Both the position numbers and the translations under genes were made by a program. Source: an uncultured bacterium (GTDB taxonomy: Bacteria > Verrucomicrobiota > Lentisphaeria > Victivallales > UBA1829). Taken from it: 64,000 nucleotides of DNA. The stretch spans positions 54,196-118,195 of the forward strand of contig CASFTV010000012.1 in the NCBI GenBank assembly GCA_949297765.1, in the 5' to 3' direction. Shown one piece after another: positions 1 through 9,240 of this stretch (positions are counted from its first letter, which is position 1; each line of letters starts with the position of its first letter). The notes under the pieces are model-generated. The model ran no database searches, was not told the DNA's origin, and saw nothing but the letters and a program-made list of their open reading frames with translations.

Positions 1-316
1 GTCCGAAGAAATCTCCCTTCCCGCTCTCGTCCATTCCCGCGTGCGGAGAAAACTCCGACTGCCGTTCCTGAAACGCAAGATCTTTCATCACTTCCGGTTC
101 CAGGATAAAGTCAACAAAGTCCTGCGCCTCCGCCCCCTGGATCACCAGCTTGCCGCTCGCGTAGAGAACTGCGTTGGTTTTGTTCTTGACCGCTTTGAAC
201 ACCGCGTGCGGCACCTCCCCGAACTCCCAGCCGCGGACAGACAGGCTGTTGCGCAGGACTTCATTTAATTCCGGAGGAAGAAGTTTTACTATGCAGTTCG
301 ATTTTGTTTCAGCCAT
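1..316 (-). CDS. rnhC: Ribonuclease HIII, N-terminal part (runs off the window)
   Basis: This is the first 105 residues of an enzyme that cuts the RNA strand of RNA-DNA hybrids. The start is ATG at 316, with AAGGAG eight bases upstream. Residues 1-80 have the make-up of the substrate-binding N-terminal domain (TBP-like) that separates HIII from HII. The catalytic signature GMDESGKGDFFG begins at residue 94, with D96 and E97 as the expected metal ligands, and the GKGD form after DES is typical of RnhC. The 3' end lies outside the window. A TTGAAA-16-TATATT promoter sits just upstream. HIII rather than HII is well supported by both the leading domain and the GKGD motif. Confidence 0.9.
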   Translation of the reverse strand, partial: MAETKSNCIVKLLPPELNEVLRNSLSVRGWEFGEVPHAVFKAVKNKTNAVLYASGKLVIQGAEAQDFVDFILEPEVMKDLAFQERQSEFSPHAGMDESGKGDFFG

Positions 317-342
317 CGGAGATCTCCTTGAATCGGCACTGG

Positions 343-370
343 AATATAGCGTCATGGATTTTTTTTTCAA
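343..370 (-). promoter_or_regulatory. Sigma70-type promoter of rnhC
   Basis: On the minus strand TTGAAA (365-370) is followed after 16 bases by TATATT (343-348), 27 bases before the rnhC start. The same hexamer pair recurs at other genes in the window. Confidence 0.65.
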
Positions 371-445
371 GTGCGGAAAGAGAAAATCAGGGAAAGATCG
401 CGCAAGCATTGGGAAAAATGCTGAAATGCTGAAAATGCGGGAAAT

Positions 446-489
446 GCGAGAAGGAAAAACCTTTTGAGGAAAGGTTCTTTCCTTCTCGC
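446..489. terminator. Long hairpin, possible terminator of the leftward operon
   Basis: GCGAGAAGGAAA (446-457) continues into AACCTTT (458-464). After a five-base loop these pair with AAAGGTT (470-476) and TTTCCTTCTCGC (478-489), leaving only C477 bulged, so the stem is 19 bp. No clear T-run follows on either strand. It lies about 290 bases beyond the last gene of the leftward operon, so a terminator or processing site is plausible but not proven. Confidence 0.5.
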
Positions 490-781
490 GCTCTTCCTTT
501 TCCAAACCTTTTCAAGTGACGGCTGTCCGCCGTTCGGTCGAAGGTTATCTCGGATGTTCCGCGACAAATCGGAATTGCGAGGGGAAAATGTCTTTCCGGC
601 GCTTGAAATCGGAAGGGGGAAATGTCGGGTTCTATGTTTCCCGGTTCGAAATCAAACCGGAAACCGGGAGATTCCGCAGTACGGGAAACAGCAATTTGTG
701 GATTGTCGCTGGCGTCGGAATTTCTGACGGTGTATCTGTTTCTTCGCGGCGACGTCGGACGGAGGAACGGAGGAACCGGCG

Positions 782-3046
782 TCAGAGAAGGCGTCCGAAT
801 CTGCGCCGGATGAAATATTCCAGAAGGACCAGTCCGACGATCAGAAGATAGATCCAGGGCCGGTTCCAGAGCGGCAGGACGCTCTGTTCAACCAGTTCCA
901 GCCGTTCCGGCGGGAAGAGCGCGGCAAAATCCGGAGCCTCCTTTTCCGAAAGGACCCGGACATTCGGAAGACGGGCAAACTCCTCCAGATCTTCCGTATC
1001 CGGCTCCAGCGCGGCAGACTCCCCTGTCCGGGCGGAGGCTTCCGAGACGGAAAAGGCTGCGGCGGCAATGGTTCGTCCTTCGCAGACCGCGGAAATCCGG
1101 TATTCGCCCGGACCGGTGAACGGAAGAACGAAACGGAGACGTTTCCCTGCCGGTTCCGGCGTCAGCGGCTGTTTTTCCGCTGTTCCGCCTTCCAGGAAAA
1201 AGGAGACCGGTGTTCCGGGCGGCAGTCCGCTCCCGGGCTGGAATTCGAATTCACACACGCCGCCGGCGGTCATAACAAGATTCGGGATGATCCAGCGGGA
1301 ATCGTTGTCGCGTCCGAGGGCAAGCCAGGAAAAGAGATTTTTCCAGAACACGTCGAAGGAGGGATCTTTGGAAGAGGTTTTGAGTTTCCAGCGCCAGAGG
1401 GGATCGGTTGCCAGCACCATGCAGCGCCCCTGCCCGAAAATCTGATACGCCAGAAGGATATGCCGGACTCCGTCGGAATCCCGGAACTCCGCCAGGACGT
1501 TGGCGGCCGGCTTGATCCCGGAAACCGGAGCGAAGTCTTCGAACCGGGGCGTAATCAGCCGGAACGACCCGTCCGGAAGACGGCGTTTGAAAATCGGACT
1601 CTCCCGGCCGATCTGCGTGAGTTCAAAATCACGGAGCGGATGCTCCTTGTAGCGCATCTCACTGTTGCGCTGGAGTGCGCGGTCGAAGTCGGTGGGTCTC
1701 CGACGGCCCGAGGCGATCAGCCGGGCGATTCCCGCCGTCCGGACATCGTAGCGTTTCTGGGCGTTATAGCGTTCTGAAAAGGTCACGGGAAGCAGTTTTT
1801 CTAGCGGGGAGTTCGCGAACTCCGCCGCGATCATCGGATTTCCGGTAATGAAGATGATTCCGCCGCCGTTTTCCACATATTCACGGAGGACGCGCTCCAT
1901 GGCCGGAGAGGTCTGGGACCGGTTCAGGTTGAACAGGACGATCACATCATATTTTTCCAGCACTCCGCTCTGTTCAAAGCGGATGGGCGGAGCGGAGTCC
2001 TTCGAACGGATCACTCCGGGCGCGAACACAATCTCCAGCTTCATGGAGGGATCGTTCAGAAAAACATATTTCAGGAAGCGGTTCCCGTATTCCAGCGCGC
2101 CGTTGTAAACCAGAATCCGGCGGGTGTTTTTCCGGACCGTCTTCTCCATGCTCCAGCTCTGTTTCGCCACACATGTCTCCTTCAGGAAGAGTTCGACGGA
2201 AAAGCGGTCACTGCCGGCATTCCGGACAGGGACACGGGTGCTGACCGTCTGAAAACCGCTTCCGGGCTCCAGAGGGAATTCCTGCAGAAGCGTCCCGTTC
2301 CGCAGAACCCGGAGACGGGGATTCATCCGTTTGCCGGCGTTCACACGGCGAACCATGAAATTCATCGGAACTTCCGTATGGAGCCAGGCAAGCGTCGGAG
2401 CTTCGATTTTCTTCAGGAGAAGCGCCGGCGGAGCCTCCAGAACCGCGGTCATCGGGATGAACAGGTGCTGCATCTGCGATCCGGCAAGCGCGGAAAACGC
2501 CGCCTCGGGAGAGGAGCGGCTCATGGAATCAATGCCGTCGGTCAGATAAATGACACCGTCGAATCCCTCGTTTTCGAGGAATGGAATCCGATGTTCCAGC
2601 ATGCCGAAGAAATCCGTCTCCTCGCCGCCGGAAGGTGCGTCCCCGCCTTTCCGGAAGGTGTCGGAAAAACGGAAATGCTCGAATGTCAGCCGTCCGCCGT
2701 CGGAATCGCGCAAATGCTCTTCGATGAATTTCTGTGCATCCTGGAGGCGGGAACGGTTCCAGAATCCGGGTTTGCGCATACTGCCGGAATCGTCGGTCAC
2801 AACGGCGATGCGGTAGCGTTTTGTTTCCGAAATCTCCTTTTTCATCTCGATCCGCGGCGCGCAGAGACAGAAGATCAGGATTCCGAACGCGGAGAAACGG
2901 ATCAGCGTCATCATCAGGCGCACCGCCGTCCCGACCGGACGCCGGGTTGTCCATGCGGAAAGCGCCGACACCGCCAGAAGGATCAGCAGCACGCCGCCGA
3001 CTCCATACCATCCTCCGGGGAAATCCCATGCAACGATCCGGATCAT
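782..3046 (-). CDS. VWA-domain membrane protein, last gene of the MoxR/Bat-type operon
   Basis: A 754-residue membrane protein. Two N-terminal hydrophobic helices (about 12-32 and 44-66) are followed by a von Willebrand A-type domain. Its metal-site motif is DDSGSM (85-90, DxSxS pattern), and TDG at 169-171 supplies the later MIDAS position. A Rossmann-like glutamine-amidotransferase-type segment around EKYDVIVLFNLN follows, and the C-terminal helix (about 730-750) ends in RRRFGRLL. This arrangement is familiar from large VWA proteins next to MoxR and DUF58 genes in the Planctomycetes-Verrucomicrobia-Lentisphaerae group. The start codon overlaps the previous stop (ATGA). Its exact role is unknown. 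The family context suggests MoxR-assisted assembly or envelope stress functions. Confidence 0.75.
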   Translation of the reverse strand: MIRIVAWDFPGGWYGVGGVLLILLAVSALSAWTTRRPVGTAVRLMMTLIRFSAFGILIFCLCAPRIEMKKEISETKRYRIAVVTDDSGSMRKPGFWNRSRLQDAQKFIEEHLRDSDGGRLTFEHFRFSDTFRKGGDAPSGGEETDFFGMLEHRIPFLENEGFDGVIYLTDGIDSMSRSSPEAAFSALAGSQMQHLFIPMTAVLEAPPALLLKKIEAPTLAWLHTEVPMNFMVRRVNAGKRMNPRLRVLRNGTLLQEFPLEPGSGFQTVSTRVPVRNAGSDRFSVELFLKETCVAKQSWSMEKTVRKNTRRILVYNGALEYGNRFLKYVFLNDPSMKLEIVFAPGVIRSKDSAPPIRFEQSGVLEKYDVIVLFNLNRSQTSPAMERVLREYVENGGGIIFITGNPMIAAEFANSPLEKLLPVTFSERYNAQKRYDVRTAGIARLIASGRRRPTDFDRALQRNSEMRYKEHPLRDFELTQIGRESPIFKRRLPDGSFRLITPRFEDFAPVSGIKPAANVLAEFRDSDGVRHILLAYQIFGQGRCMVLATDPLWRWKLKTSSKDPSFDVFWKNLFSWLALGRDNDSRWIIPNLVMTAGGVCEFEFQPGSGLPPGTPVSFFLEGGTAEKQPLTPEPAGKRLRFVLPFTGPGEYRISAVCEGRTIAAAAFSVSEASARTGESAALEPDTEDLEEFARLPNVRVLSEKEAPDFAALFPPERLELVEQSVLPLWNRPWIYLLIVGLVLLEYFIRRRFGRLL

Positions 3047-4308
3047 CGTTTTTCCTTCTCCTTTCTCTGCTGTTTTTCCGAAAGGCGCTTGAAATACTCT
3101 CCGACCTCTTTGCGATAGCGCTCCGGCACATCCTCGGGATTGAAGACGGAAACCGTTCCGGAAATCTGAATTCTGCCGAGCGTCCTCTCCGCGGCGGCGA
3201 CCAGACGTGCCGTCTCCGCGGCAATGGACGACGAAGCCGCCTTCCCCGCGCTTCCCCCATGCGAAGAGGCGGGATACGGGGAAAGAAGTTTCAGCGCATT
3301 CCGGGCGGCATTCAACGCCGTTTCCGCCGACTCCTCCCGTCCGCTGCTCCGGAGAATTTCGGAGAGCGCCAGACGTGCATCGTCAAGCTCCATCCGCAGT
3401 TCGCTCCGGAGTTTCCGGTGTTCCTCCGGCGTCATGGTCTCCGGATGGCGGGAGGAGTAGAGCATTTGCCGTCCAAGCTCTGTCAGGCGCTGTGTTCCCG
3501 TGCGGAGGATCTCCTCCGGAGAGCGGTCCATCATCCGGAGCGTCTCCAGTTCGGAGGAAAGTTCTTCCGCGGCCTCCAGCGGTTTTCGCGCCCTGGCTCC
3601 GTGATCCGCCTTTTCGGCAAGACGTGCCAGTGCATCCGCATGCGTCTGTTTCCCGGACCGGTGTTGATCCATTGCCTCGGCAAGAAGATCGTGCGCCATA
3701 TTTTTCATTGTCCCGGGAAGTCCGGACCGGCGGTGTTCCATTGCATCCGAGAGAGTCTCCTGCATGCGCTGGAGCGTTTCGCGCATCCGGCGGTCGGCCT
3801 TTTCTCCGAACTCCTTTGCCCGGCGACGCAGCTCGGAAACCGCCTTCTGTCCCGCGAGAAGCGCATGGGCCGGTTTGTTCGAATTCAGCATTTTCTCCGC
3901 CTCCGTCATGGCCTTTTCGGCGGAATTCAGATTCAGGTTTCCCTGTTTTGCAAGTTCTGAGGCCTCCTTCCGCAGTTTCCGCTGTTCTCCGGCGAGATCC
4001 TGCGCTTCAGAAGACGATCTCATCTTCCGGTTCAGTTCCTCCTGACGGGTAATCAAATCCTCCATCCGGCGCGCCGGATTCTCCTTTTCCGGCATCGGAG
4101 GGAGACGGAATTCCTGCCGGTTCCGGAACGGGTTCGGAGGAGGCGGTTCCCCTCCTCCGGACGAGCGGACCAGAATCTCCCGCGTACTCTTCAGCGACTG
4201 AATCAGTTCCGCAAGCGCCGTCTGCTGATGGAGAGATGCCCGTTCCAGGTCCTCCGCTCCGAGCAGCAGAGGCAGAAAAAACAGTACGGAAAGAAATGGA
4301 AATCTCAT
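3043..4308 (-). CDS. Exported coiled-coil protein of the MoxR/Bat-type operon
   Basis: A 421-residue protein with a short signal peptide (MRFPFLSVLFFLPLLLGAE) and then almost entirely charged helix rich in E, R, K, A and L. This predicts a long periplasmic coiled coil, interrupted by a Gly/Pro-rich linker near residues 50-75. No enzyme motif is visible. Its start overlaps the previous gene and its stop overlaps the next (ATGA at both ends), so it is translationally coupled inside the seven-gene unit. A structural or scaffold partner of the VWA membrane proteins is inferred from context only. Confidence 0.65.
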   Translation of the reverse strand: MRFPFLSVLFFLPLLLGAEDLERASLHQQTALAELIQSLKSTREILVRSSGGGEPPPPNPFRNRQEFRLPPMPEKENPARRMEDLITRQEELNRKMRSSSEAQDLAGEQRKLRKEASELAKQGNLNLNSAEKAMTEAEKMLNSNKPAHALLAGQKAVSELRRRAKEFGEKADRRMRETLQRMQETLSDAMEHRRSGLPGTMKNMAHDLLAEAMDQHRSGKQTHADALARLAEKADHGARARKPLEAAEELSSELETLRMMDRSPEEILRTGTQRLTELGRQMLYSSRHPETMTPEEHRKLRSELRMELDDARLALSEILRSSGREESAETALNAARNALKLLSPYPASSHGGSAGKAASSSIAAETARLVAAAERTLGRIQISGTVSVFNPEDVPERYRKEVGEYFKRLSEKQQRKEKEKR

Positions 4309-5471
4309 TGTCCGCCTCCGTTCAGTTCCGCGATCGCCCGTTTCATCGCGGAAAGCGACAGCTCCAGATGATTCACCGCATCGGCAGGAATCAGACGTCC
4401 TTCCTCTGAAGCAAGGAGTTTTTCCAGCTCTTCCGCAAGCGATTTCTGATCGGCGCAGAGACGCGGATAAAGAGCCTTCAGCTCCTTTCCGGCTTCCGGT
4501 GTATTCCGGCTCTTCAGGATGCGGGCGGAGAAGAGCGCCTTGTTCAGTTCAATCTGCGTTTCCAGAAGCAGGGAGAGACGGCTGTATGCGTCGATTGCCC
4601 GCGCAGCCGATTCCAGTCCGCCGGGAAGCATATCCGGCGTCAGCACATCCTCCCGGAAGGGGCGGACCTCAATGAACTGGGGCGTGCTCAGGATTTTCCG
4701 TTCCCCATCCGCCGTCACGGCAGTTCCCTCCAGATGGTAGCTGACCAGATCGAAGGGTTTCACGTCGAACTCCTCCAGTGCGAGATAGCCGTTGAAGCGG
4801 ATCTCTCCTTTCCGGTCCGGCGATTCATCCGGCGGAAGTTCTTTTTTTCTTGCGCCGTTCACATAGACCGCCAGCGCAATCGAACGGAATCCCCGCGATG
4901 AAACGCCGCGGCCGCCCCATTCCAGCTCATCCAGCGGCTTTGCGCGAATCTCCGGTTCCGGAAGGTCCAGAGCAAGATCCGCGAAATCCGCCACACCTTC
5001 CGCCTTTTTTTCCGTCTGCGCCGCCGACCGTTCCGACGAACGGTTTTCCGAACGCGGAGACTCCGGACAAACCGGAACGGCAAACGGGAGAAACGAAAGA
5101 ATCCAGACCCCCGCGCAGAACGGAAACAGACGCAGACGCGGCGGCGGACGGAATCCCCGGTACGCCGTTTCCGCCTCCCGGAGCAGACGCTCCCGCAGCG
5201 GATGGTCCTCCGGAACCTCCAGACAGGCTTCCAAGCAGGAGCCCGCTCCCGAAAGCCGGTCGAGCTCCGCCGCGCATGACTTCCGGCTTCTCCGCCGGAA
5301 AAAGAGAGCGGCAAACGCCCCGCCGATCAGAATCAGCGCGGGGAGCCACAGTCCGGGCGCCACCCGGGCGGGAAACAGCGTCAGATTCCCCACCGTGAGC
5401 AGAAGAAGCGGACCGTTCCAGTTCCGCGCGCGCCATGCGGCATTCAGCATCCGGTTCAACGACGTCGTCAT
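4305..5471 (-). CDS. Membrane protein of the MoxR/Bat-type operon (DUF4175-like layout)
   Basis: A 388-residue protein starting MTTSLNRMLN at 5471. The start forms an ATGA overlap with the upstream stop at 5468, which decides this start over a longer frame running back into the neighbour. Two hydrophobic helices lie near residues 20-55 and a third near 120-140. A soluble extracytoplasmic part rich in acidic and basic residues follows, ending in a helical region. This resembles the DUF4175-type proteins found in such clusters, but I cannot show homology without a search. Probably a membrane partner of the coiled-coil protein encoded immediately downstream. Confidence 0.6.
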   Translation of the reverse strand: MTTSLNRMLNAAWRARNWNGPLLLLTVGNLTLFPARVAPGLWLPALILIGGAFAALFFRRRSRKSCAAELDRLSGAGSCLEACLEVPEDHPLRERLLREAETAYRGFRPPPRLRLFPFCAGVWILSFLPFAVPVCPESPRSENRSSERSAAQTEKKAEGVADFADLALDLPEPEIRAKPLDELEWGGRGVSSRGFRSIALAVYVNGARKKELPPDESPDRKGEIRFNGYLALEEFDVKPFDLVSYHLEGTAVTADGERKILSTPQFIEVRPFREDVLTPDMLPGGLESAARAIDAYSRLSLLLETQIELNKALFSARILKSRNTPEAGKELKALYPRLCADQKSLAEELEKLLASEEGRLIPADAVNHLELSLSAMKRAIAELNGGGQ

Positions 5472-7348
5472 CCGCGCACCGTCCTGTTCGCAAGGGTGAA
5501 TTCCAGAAGGAAAAACAGCAAAGCCCCCAGCATCAGCCAGCGCCAGAAAGAGACTCTGGACGCCGCAGTCTTCAACCGATCTCCGGCGGAGTTCTCCTCC
5601 GTCGCGGCATGCGGCTCCGGGTCCAGAAGCGATGCGACCGCTTCCGCCCGGCCGGTTTCCGCCGGATTGCTCTCCCGATCCGGAACGTTGACGCTGTAAA
5701 CCGTCTCTCCGCAACGATAGTTTCCGGGCGTATCGAGCGACAGAACCCGTCCGTCCGGCAGAGTGACAGCGGAAGTGTCCGCAATCAGCGAATCCGGGAG
5801 CGCTTCCGGCTTCACGGAATAGAGCGCCAGTTCCCGCCAGAACGGCAGGAAATTGGGAAATGTCTGCCAGTTGGTCCGCGCGCGGTCGGGACGGGCCGCA
5901 AACACAAACAGCTTCCCCGCGCCGACCTTCTTCTCCAGAATCGCCGGAATCTGCCGTCCGAACGATGCAAGGACCGTGCTTCCGGGCGGCGCAGAGAGGT
6001 GCGGAACCTCGAAAAACAAAATGTCGAACCATGATCCCGAATTGATGTTCAGATAGTCCTTCAGCACGGGATGATCGAACTGAACCATCTCAAGGCGGAG
6101 GATGCCGGGCAGGATTTTCCTTCTCACCTTGAATCCGAAATGTTCCAACATGGCGATGCATCCGGGGGAGCGGTCCCAGAGGATCACGCTTGTTCCGCCG
6201 TTTTTCATCTGCCGTTCCGCCAGCTCCGCCCGATCCGGGAACTCTTCCGGAGAGAGGGAGTCGAAAATCAGAAGCTCCGCCGACTCGGCCTCTTTGCGGA
6301 CTTCCGGCACCAGCGGCCGAACAGGCAGAACTTCCGGAATGAATTCCGAACGCCGTCCGGCAAGATACACACGCGGGACTCGTTCCGGATTCAACGGGAA
6401 ATAGCGGATGTCGTCCGCGGAGTAACGGTTTGCGGCGTTTCGGGAGGCGGTCAGGCGCACCTCTCCGCCGAGCGGCCGGAACTCCGCACCCGGATCAAGG
6501 ACAAAAACCGCATCGGCGTGTCCTTCCGCGGGAACGAGAAGTTCGGTTTCGCCCGCGTCGCGTCCGTCCAGACGGACCGCAAGACGCACAGTCTCCGGAT
6601 TCGGATTCCAGTTCCGCACACTTGCGGTCACTTTCACCGTTTTGGATGCGGGAGTGTACGGTTCCGTCCGGGTCACTTTTACAACGGCAAGATTCCCGCC
6701 GGGCGGATGCGGCACATTCCGGACTTCGATCGACGTGGCATTCCGGAGTTTCCGGGAGAAATCGACTCTCTCCCACGGAACACGCTGACGGTCGGTCACC
6801 AGAACGATCCGCCGTTCCCGCGCGGGGATCGCTCCGAGACGGCTGTCCGCGGCGAAAATTGCCGAACGGAACGACGAACTCTCCGCACTCTTTCGAAATC
6901 CTCCATACCAGCGTTCCAGCGCCCCCCGGTCGGCGGAAAAATTTCCGCTCCAGCGCAGGCGGGTAGTCACTGCCGCCAACAGCATCGGATGCTCCGGCGA
7001 GAGTTCATCCAGCAGCGCCGCAACCGCCTTGTTCCGTTCCTTTTCCGGCATGCTGAAGGAGGAATCAATCAGCACCACCGTCGCCTTCCGGACCTCCAGA
7101 GGAATCTCCGAAAACACCGGATACGCGAACGCAAGCGCCAGGCACAGAAACGCCAGACTCCGGAACAGCAGCACCAGAAACCTCCTCAGAGAATTGCGTC
7201 TCTCCCGTCCGGCGGGCGATTTGCGCAGGAGAAACAGCGACGGGAAACGCTCCGCATGATCCGGCCGGCGCTTCAGCAGATGCAGAATCACCGGGACGGC
7301 AATCAGCAGGATCCCGAACAGATAGAATGGCAGCGCGAATTGAATCAT
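5468..7348 (-). CDS. BatA-type N-terminal membrane protein with VWA-like domain
   Basis: A 626-residue protein starting MIQFALPFYLFGILLIAVPV. The N-terminal module, a helix then HLLKRRP, a basic loop and a second helix (about residues 55-80), is the BatA/aerotolerance-regulator N-terminal domain. A VWA-like segment follows with DSSFSM as the DxSxS metal motif. The middle is beta-rich and the end has a C-terminal helix (WLMLGALLFFLLEFTLANR). The start at 7348 is chosen because it overlaps the DUF58 stop as ATGA; an in-frame upstream ATG would overlap DUF58 further. The family sits in the inner membrane beside MoxR. Its molecular role is not settled. Confidence 0.8.
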   Translation of the reverse strand: MIQFALPFYLFGILLIAVPVILHLLKRRPDHAERFPSLFLLRKSPAGRERRNSLRRFLVLLFRSLAFLCLALAFAYPVFSEIPLEVRKATVVLIDSSFSMPEKERNKAVAALLDELSPEHPMLLAAVTTRLRWSGNFSADRGALERWYGGFRKSAESSSFRSAIFAADSRLGAIPARERRIVLVTDRQRVPWERVDFSRKLRNATSIEVRNVPHPPGGNLAVVKVTRTEPYTPASKTVKVTASVRNWNPNPETVRLAVRLDGRDAGETELLVPAEGHADAVFVLDPGAEFRPLGGEVRLTASRNAANRYSADDIRYFPLNPERVPRVYLAGRRSEFIPEVLPVRPLVPEVRKEAESAELLIFDSLSPEEFPDRAELAERQMKNGGTSVILWDRSPGCIAMLEHFGFKVRRKILPGILRLEMVQFDHPVLKDYLNINSGSWFDILFFEVPHLSAPPGSTVLASFGRQIPAILEKKVGAGKLFVFAARPDRARTNWQTFPNFLPFWRELALYSVKPEALPDSLIADTSAVTLPDGRVLSLDTPGNYRCGETVYSVNVPDRESNPAETGRAEAVASLLDPEPHAATEENSAGDRLKTAASRVSFWRWLMLGALLFFLLEFTLANRTVRG

Positions 7349-8259
7349 CTCCGCCTCCCCGCCTTTTCCCGCGCCCTGAGCCATGCGCCGAAAAGCTCCA
7401 GCGGCGGACGGTCCGTGCAGAGCGGAAGGTACTCTCCGCCGAAGTCCGACGCCAGATTCGAAAGAGCGGTCTGATGAGCGGCAAACACCTCCCGGTAATC
7501 TGCACGGATCAGCTCCGGCGTCACAAGCAGCCGCCCCATGGTCTCCGGTTCCTGAAGCAGCAGAGCGCCGTCCTCGAAAAAGTCCCGTTCCGCAGGATCG
7601 AAAACATGGAACAGGAGCACCTCCCCGTTCCTGCGCCGGATCAGCTCCAGCAGCGGGACAAGAGTTTCCGGATCCACATAGAAGTCGGAAATCAGCACCA
7701 CGATCGGACGGGGACGCAGCGTCCGGGTCAGCTGGATCAGCGTCTCCTCCCAGCGGCAGTCGGCGGAGTCCGCCGGCGCGGAAAGGACAGAAAGAAGACG
7801 CTCAAAATTCATGTCGGACGACGACGGTTTCGCAAATCCCGCGGCGTTCCGGCCGACCAGCCCCAGCGAAAACGCATCTCTCTGCCGGCTCAGGAACAGC
7901 AGCAGAGCCGCAGCCACCGCCCGGGCAAAGTCGTATTTGTTCATCGCCGCTTTTCCGCTCCGGTAATCCATGGAGGCGCTGCGGTCGAGCAGCAGGGACG
8001 TGCTCAGGTTGGAATCCTCTTCGTGCAGACGCACATGGAGCCGGTCGGTGCGGGCGTAAACTTTCCAGTCGATGCTCCGCAGTTCATCTCCGTGCGTGTA
8101 CTTCCGGTGTTCCTTGAATTCGACGTTGCACCCCTGAAACGGACTCCGGTGAAGCCCGTTCAGGAATCCTTCCACCAGACGGCGCGCCCGGAGTTCCAGA
8201 TTCGGCAGAGATGCCAGCTCCTCCGGAGAAAGATAATCGCTGATCCGCGGGCCGGGCAT
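7345..8259 (-). CDS. DUF58 (MoxR-associated) protein
   Basis: A 304-residue DUF58 family protein. The diagnostic stretch near residues 45-75 reads FKEHRKYTHGDELRSIDWK, matching the conserved Y-x-x-G-D-x-x-R-x-I-D-W core. It is followed by the VWA-like segment LLLDRSASMD (DxSxS) and the later VVLISDF strand. No transmembrane helix is seen, so a cytoplasmic adaptor is likely. It begins three bases after the MoxR stop. MoxR-DUF58 pairs are a well-known conserved unit in which DUF58 is thought to bridge the ATPase to its membrane VWA partners. Confidence 0.92.
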   Translation of the reverse strand: MPGPRISDYLSPEELASLPNLELRARRLVEGFLNGLHRSPFQGCNVEFKEHRKYTHGDELRSIDWKVYARTDRLHVRLHEEDSNLSTSLLLDRSASMDYRSGKAAMNKYDFARAVAAALLLFLSRQRDAFSLGLVGRNAAGFAKPSSSDMNFERLLSVLSAPADSADCRWEETLIQLTRTLRPRPIVVLISDFYVDPETLVPLLELIRRRNGEVLLFHVFDPAERDFFEDGALLLQEPETMGRLLVTPELIRADYREVFAAHQTALSNLASDFGGEYLPLCTDRPPLELFGAWLRAREKAGRRR

Positions 8260-8262
8260 CGG

Positions 8263-9240
8263 TCACCGGACGGATTTTGTCAGTTCATCCAGCAACTCCG
8301 GAAGCGCAATGCGTTCCGACTCCGCCCGGTAGTTGAGGATCAGTCTGTGCCGCATGACCGGCTCCAGAGCGTGCAGGGCATCCTCTTCGGAGACGCTGGA
8401 ACGGCCCTCAAATGCCGCAAACGCTTTCCCGGCGAGAGCGAGACATTGTCCGGCGCGCGGCCCGGCACCCCATCGGAAATAGCGCGACGCCAGCTCGTTG
8501 TCCGGTCCCGGGCGGGTCGCCCGGACGACCTCCGCGATCCGCACGGCAACCGATTCCGGGACGGGAATCCAGCGGATCGCCTCCTGCATCTCCCGGATCT
8601 CCTCCGCCGTGACAACCTTCTCCAGAACGCAGGTCGATTCGGACGTGGTCTCCCGAATCACGCGAAGCTCCTCCTCAAACGAAGGATAGTCGACCGAAAG
8701 GCCGAACATGAACCGGTCGAGCTGCGCCTCCGGGAGCGGATATGTCCCCTCCTGCTCAATCGGATTCTGAGTCGCCAGTACAAAAAAGGGATCGGCAAGA
8801 GGATAACTTTTTCCCGCGACGGTCACGCTGCGTTCCTGCATGGCCTCCAGCAGAGCCGCCTGCGTCTTCGGCGTCGTACGGTTGATCTCGTCCGCCAGCA
8901 GGAGCTGGGTGAACACCGGACCCGGCATGAATTTGAACACCCGTTCTCCCGTGATCTTGTCCACTTCGAGGATCTCGCTTCCGGTGATGTCGCCCGGCAT
9001 CATATCGGGCGTAAACTGCACGCGCCGGAAATCGAGTTCGGCAATCTCCGCCAGCGTCGACGCCAGCAGAGTCTTCGCCAGACCCGGCACGCCGGTCAGA
9101 AGACAGTGTCCGCGCGAGAGAATCCCTGCAAGAAGCAGTTCAATCAGCCGGTCCTGTCCGTAAATCCGTTTGGCAAGCTCTTTGCGGATCCGCTCCACTT
9201 TGGAGGGAAGTTTTTCCAGTATTTCCGCGGGATCTCTCAT
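8263..9240 (-). CDS. MoxR-family AAA+ ATPase
   Basis: A 325-residue AAA+ ATPase with Walker A GVPGLAKT, Walker B LLLADEIN, sensor region ATQNPIEQEGTYPLPEAQLDRFMF and the C-terminal lid helix bundle. This is a full-length MoxR (AAA_3). The start MRDPAEIL at 9240 overlaps the previous stop as ATGA; two codons upstream is another ATG, which is less likely. MoxR proteins act as chaperone-like motors for VWA-domain partners, and here DUF58, a BatA-type protein and a large VWA protein follow in the same operon. Confidence 0.95.
   Translation of the reverse strand: MRDPAEILEKLPSKVERIRKELAKRIYGQDRLIELLLAGILSRGHCLLTGVPGLAKTLLASTLAEIAELDFRRVQFTPDMMPGDITGSEILEVDKITGERVFKFMPGPVFTQLLLADEINRTTPKTQAALLEAMQERSVTVAGKSYPLADPFFVLATQNPIEQEGTYPLPEAQLDRFMFGLSVDYPSFEEELRVIRETTSESTCVLEKVVTAEEIREMQEAIRWIPVPESVAVRIAEVVRATRPGPDNELASRYFRWGAGPRAGQCLALAGKAFAAFEGRSSVSEEDALHALEPVMRHRLILNYRAESERIALPELLDELTKSVR

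Larger units (their letters stand above)
317..781. other. 465-base gap without a supported gene
   Basis: The gap lies between rnhC and the 3' end of the Bat-type operon. It holds the rnhC promoter, a long hairpin at 446-489, and a weaker inverted repeat CCCGGTT (640-646) / AACCGGG (662-668). Short open frames here have no convincing ribosome site or recognisable domain. No RNA gene was recognised. Confidence 0.6.

Noticed and set aside
640..668. tRNA-like GGTTCGAA near a hairpin
   Set aside because: No acceptor or anticodon stems could be placed around it.
464..727. A short frame with a signal-like start in the first gap
   Set aside because: It starts with TTG inside the hairpin and lacks a ribosome site; the hydrophobic start is probably chance.
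8263..9240. MoxR and VWA proteins as ATPase partners of the CobN-like chelatase
   Set aside because: They belong to a typical MoxR/Bat-type cluster in another operon and act in the cytoplasm, whereas the CobN-like protein appears extracytoplasmic.
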